Positions 24,419 through 26,572 of a DNA stretch of 26,572 nucleotides are shown in pieces. The stretch lies in IMG/VR virus record IMGVR_UViG_3300001515_000210, positions 1-26,572 of that record; one strand, written 5' to 3'. Each line of letters begins with the position of its first letter. Position 1 is the stretch's first letter. Source of the DNA: a virus. Made by a program: the position numbers and the translations under genes. Under the pieces are notes generated by a model. The model saw nothing but the letters and a program-made list of their open reading frames with translations, was not told the origin of the DNA and did no database searches.

Positions 24419-25398
24419 AATACTAGTCTCCCTTGTGCTTGTAAATTTTTTGCTTGTGTACAAATGTCTACTACTTCACAGTAGCGGCATGCTTTAACTT
24501 CTCCACGCACAGTTTGAATTACACCAATATTTCCATCAGCTGATAATCTAGCGCTTGCTTCGTCCATAGTGTCAAAGTTTTTAGTTGCTCTCGTCATTTT
24601 GGTAGGATTCTTAAAATATTTATACTTAGTTTGAGATTCCCATAACTCTTCGGAAGTGCATTCAGGAAGTGCATCCTGTGGCAGCGATTTCAACTCAGAA
24701 ATTAACTTAAGCTTATCTTTAATAAACTTATCCGTTTGTTCAACAGACCATAATGGGTAATCTTTAGTTAGAACGCGTGATTGAGGGTATTTAGAGTCTC
24801 TTTTAGCATTAGCACCTGACCAATCTGTAAAAATAAATTGAATACTGATCTTGTTATCGGTAATTCTATCTGGAGCTAACCACTTGTATATACTGCCCTG
24901 TTGGGTGTACTTAAGAGCATTAGAATCATAGATATATGTCCATACAGACGTACTCTTATAATCTGAGATAGTGCCATCTAGTACAAGGTCATATTTACCT
25001 GAGATGATGTAATCGTCTACGGCAGTTTCATGGCGTTGTTCTATGTATACAGGAATTTGGTCTCCACTTACTGGTGTGTCAGAGTTAATAACAAACTTAT
25101 CAAATAAGTTCGACGTTCCCATAGCTGATAAGGCTTTCTTAATATTATCTTTATTTAACCATGCTTCTTCAGCAATAGCATGAATAGCTGATCCCATACG
25201 AGCGCTAACTAAATCTGTGATATCTACTGACTTATCTAACCCTGCGTTCTGACGTTTGAGGACTAATGCTCTAGTGGGTTTTAATAATGATGTAGCGCTA
25301 ATTACATTAGGTCTACTATCGTAGTCATAGTCATCATGCATTAACCATACGGCTAATGGAAGACTGACATTACTGTTGTTTGTGTATGTAAAAGCCAT
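24415..25398 (-). CDS. Cas4/RecB-family PD-(D/E)XK exonuclease
   Basis: 327 residues. The RecB-type nuclease signature is visible: GSAIH (69-73, His of motif I), GKYDLVLDG with D137, DYK 146-148 (D146, K148) and Q167-x3-Y171. Near the C-terminus C304-x2-C307-x5-C313 resembles the iron-sulfur cluster Cys group of Cas4/AddB nucleases; the fourth Cys could be C247, whereas in Cas4 and AddB the fourth lies N-terminal to the nuclease core. N4-like phages carry such a gene beside the helicase-primase. It probably processes DNA ends for replication or recombination, or helps degrade host DNA. Its ATG shares one base with the upstream stop (TAATG). There are no CRISPR genes here, so an adaptation role is not suggested. 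Confidence 0.85.
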   Translation of the reverse strand: MAFTYTNNSNVSLPLAVWLMHDDYDYDSRPNVISATSLLKPTRALVLKRQNAGLDKSVDITDLVSARMGSAIHAIAEEAWLNKDNIKKALSAMGTSNLFDKFVINSDTPVSGDQIPVYIEQRHETAVDDYIISGKYDLVLDGTISDYKSTSVWTYIYDSNALKYTQQGSIYKWLAPDRITDNKISIQFIFTDWSGANAKRDSKYPQSRVLTKDYPLWSVEQTDKFIKDKLKLISELKSLPQDALPECTSEELWESQTKYKYFKNPTKMTRATKNFDTMDEASARLSADGNIGVIQTVRGEVKACRYCEVVDICTQAKNLQAQGRLVL

Positions 25399-25604
25399 TA
25401 TCCGAATACACCTTTACCATTACTTTCAAAATCAGTAAAAGGGACGAATACACTATTTGCTACATTAAATCCTTCAGTTGTAAAATCAAGATCTTTAAAA
25501 TAGTAAATAAGGCCTCCAGGTACGCGTGTAACGGTTAAACGTTCACTTACAGTTATTGAAGCGTGTAAAGATAATGTGTGTAATTTTTTGTATTCAATGT
25601 TCAT
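25398..25604 (-). CDS. Small hypothetical protein between polymerase and nuclease genes
   Basis: 68 residues. ATG 25604 follows GGGAGGG, which overlaps the polymerase stop, so translation should be strong and coupled. The sequence is beta-rich (LSLHASITVSERLTVTRVP, LIYYFKDLDF) and compact, with a Gly-rich end. It has no charged DNA-binding patch and no known motif. Function unknown; it sits between DNA polymerase and nuclease genes. Confidence 0.65.
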   Translation of the reverse strand: MNIEYKKLHTLSLHASITVSERLTVTRVPGGLIYYFKDLDFTTEGFNVANSVFVPFTDFESNGKGVFG

Positions 25605-25606
25605 GT

Positions 25607-26572
25607 TTACCCTCCCAGGGTGTTTAGTGTTTCTTTAATTTGTTCTAAACTAGCTCCATTAGGTAGACTAGTTTGTTTATCCCAAGACTTACCTATTTCT
25701 AGGTCAGCCTCCATAAAAACATTTTTCGATTGAATGCTCGGATGAGCATTCCATTGCATCTCTTTAATTAAAGTGTCATTTAGAAACTGAATAGCTTCAG
25801 GTGTATCTCTAACTAGAAAATAAGCAGCATCATGAATTGTATTGATAGGACGTATATCATATAGGAAATTTGAAGACTCTATAGCATCATTTGTTGCAAT
25901 TAGAGCTCTATTAATTAACATACCCCAGGACTGTGTCACAGCATTGTTTGCACTTCTAGCTTCTGCTATAGCTGCATAGGGTGTGTTTCTCCCTGATGGG
26001 TCTCTATTGACGACTATAGACAACATTGGGCACTTTATTACCATTCCGAACGCCAGTTTCATGTAACCGTTTTTACTAGCGAATTTTACATTCTTGTTAC
26101 TAAACTTATCAGATACTGTATAAAGTTTATGATAATTAGATTCAATTTGTTTAGCTTCTTTTGGAGTAAATCCACTATTCGCTACTAAAGTATTCCATGT
26201 ACCGTTATACGTTAACGCAAAAGTAGGTCCTTTAGATTTTTGTCTTAGCTTAGGGTATTTAGTGTCTATTGAATTAATACTTTCAACAGTATCTTCAATA
26301 TCAGGCATCTGATCTTTGAAGTATGCAAAAGTTCTCAAACAATGTCCATCATATCCGTCTGTGTAGACTTTAATTTTGTTAGGGTCTTTAGTTAGGATTG
26401 CATTAACCCTATCTTCTAGAGATGCAAAGTCAGCACCTGCCCATAGCCACCCTTTAGGTGCCTTAAAACAAGACTTAATTGCTTTTCCATATAGACTTCC
26501 ACTAGGTAAGTTTTGTAGATTAGGATCGCTAGAACTTAGACGTCCTGATTGTGTACCACCTAGCTTTAAACT
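25607..26572 (-). CDS. Family A DNA polymerase, C-terminal polymerase domain (N-terminus outside window)
   Basis: 321 residues are visible and the frame is open to the right edge, so only the palm and fingers are seen; any 3'-5' exonuclease domain lies outside. Family A marks in order: TQSGRLSSSDPNLQNLP at the start, motif A GADFASLEDR (Klenow DYSQIELR), motif B R-QKS-K-GPT-F-ALT-Y in the O-helix with the exact R-x3-K-x3-F-x3-Y spacing, and motif C TIHDAAYF. Both catalytic Asp residues are present. Motif C reads HDA where Klenow has HDE. A TTG at 26338 is an internal codon, not the start. It would copy the genome together with the helicase-primase and SSB. Confidence 0.95.
   Translation of the reverse strand, partial: SLKLGGTQSGRLSSSDPNLQNLPSGSLYGKAIKSCFKAPKGWLWAGADFASLEDRVNAILTKDPNKIKVYTDGYDGHCLRTFAYFKDQMPDIEDTVESINSIDTKYPKLRQKSKGPTFALTYNGTWNTLVANSGFTPKEAKQIESNYHKLYTVSDKFSNKNVKFASKNGYMKLAFGMVIKCPMLSIVVNRDPSGRNTPYAAIAEARSANNAVTQSWGMLINRALIATNDAIESSNFLYDIRPINTIHDAAYFLVRDTPEAIQFLNDTLIKEMQWNAHPSIQSKNVFMEADLEIGKSWDKQTSLPNGASLEQIKETLNTLGG

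Noticed and set aside
24415-25398. CRISPR adaptation gene (cas4)
   Set aside because: The nuclease signature fits Cas4/RecB, but there is no repeat array or cas1/cas2, and the gene sits inside a phage replication operon.
26336-26338. TTG start for the DNA polymerase
   Set aside because: The frame continues upstream to the window edge through motif A and the GRLSSSDPNLQNLP region, so the true start is outside.

Overview
This window is part of the genome of a lytic podovirus of the N4 type (Schitoviridae-like). The deciding evidence is a giant 3803-residue protein carrying every catalytic motif of a T7-like single-subunit RNA polymerase, spaced much as in the N4 virion RNA polymerase. It sits at the end of a structural-gene block and faces a replication block that holds a family A DNA polymerase, a Cas4/RecB-type nuclease, a helicase-primase, a RecA-like ATPase and an N4-SSB-like protein. 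The DNA is AT-rich and tightly packed, with many TAATG or ATGA stop/start overlaps. No host genes, integrase, tRNA, IS element or CRISPR array was seen, so the host cannot be named.

Region 1 (1-16983, + strand) holds virion genes: the tail end of one structural gene, then proteins of 316, 770 (with membrane segments), 147 and 532 residues, then the virion RNA polymerase (vRNAP). By order and rough size they parallel N4 gp55 to gp50. The 147- and 532-residue proteins and the vRNAP are likely internal proteins ejected with the DNA. The vRNAP core (about residues 1500-2600) lies between two HExxH zinc-peptidase motifs.

Region 2 (16985-18121, - strand) has a 57-residue membrane protein, a 79-residue hypothetical protein and an SSB-like protein. 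The membrane gene meets the vRNAP gene tail to tail with one base between them.

Region 3 (about 18122-20981, - strand) is an accessory island between the SSB gene and the conserved replication genes. It has a RusA resolvase, two HTH-type proteins (one a tandem duplication), a membrane-anchored protein and several very small overlapping genes. It also has a gene-free stretch of about 490 bases (18190-18681) packed with at least ten hairpins and closed by a 9-base inverted repeat. I read this as a candidate large structured non-coding RNA, and it is the most interesting item here. The hairpin at one end has the stem and GGA loop layout of N4 vRNAP promoters.

Region 4 (20982-26572, - strand) is the replication operon in transcription order: DNA polymerase (N-terminus outside the window), 68-residue protein, nuclease, 125-residue HTH protein, helicase plus archaeo-eukaryotic-type primase, RecA-like ATPase, 66-residue protein. 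Together with SSB and RusA these would supply fork unwinding, priming, synthesis, end processing and junction resolution.
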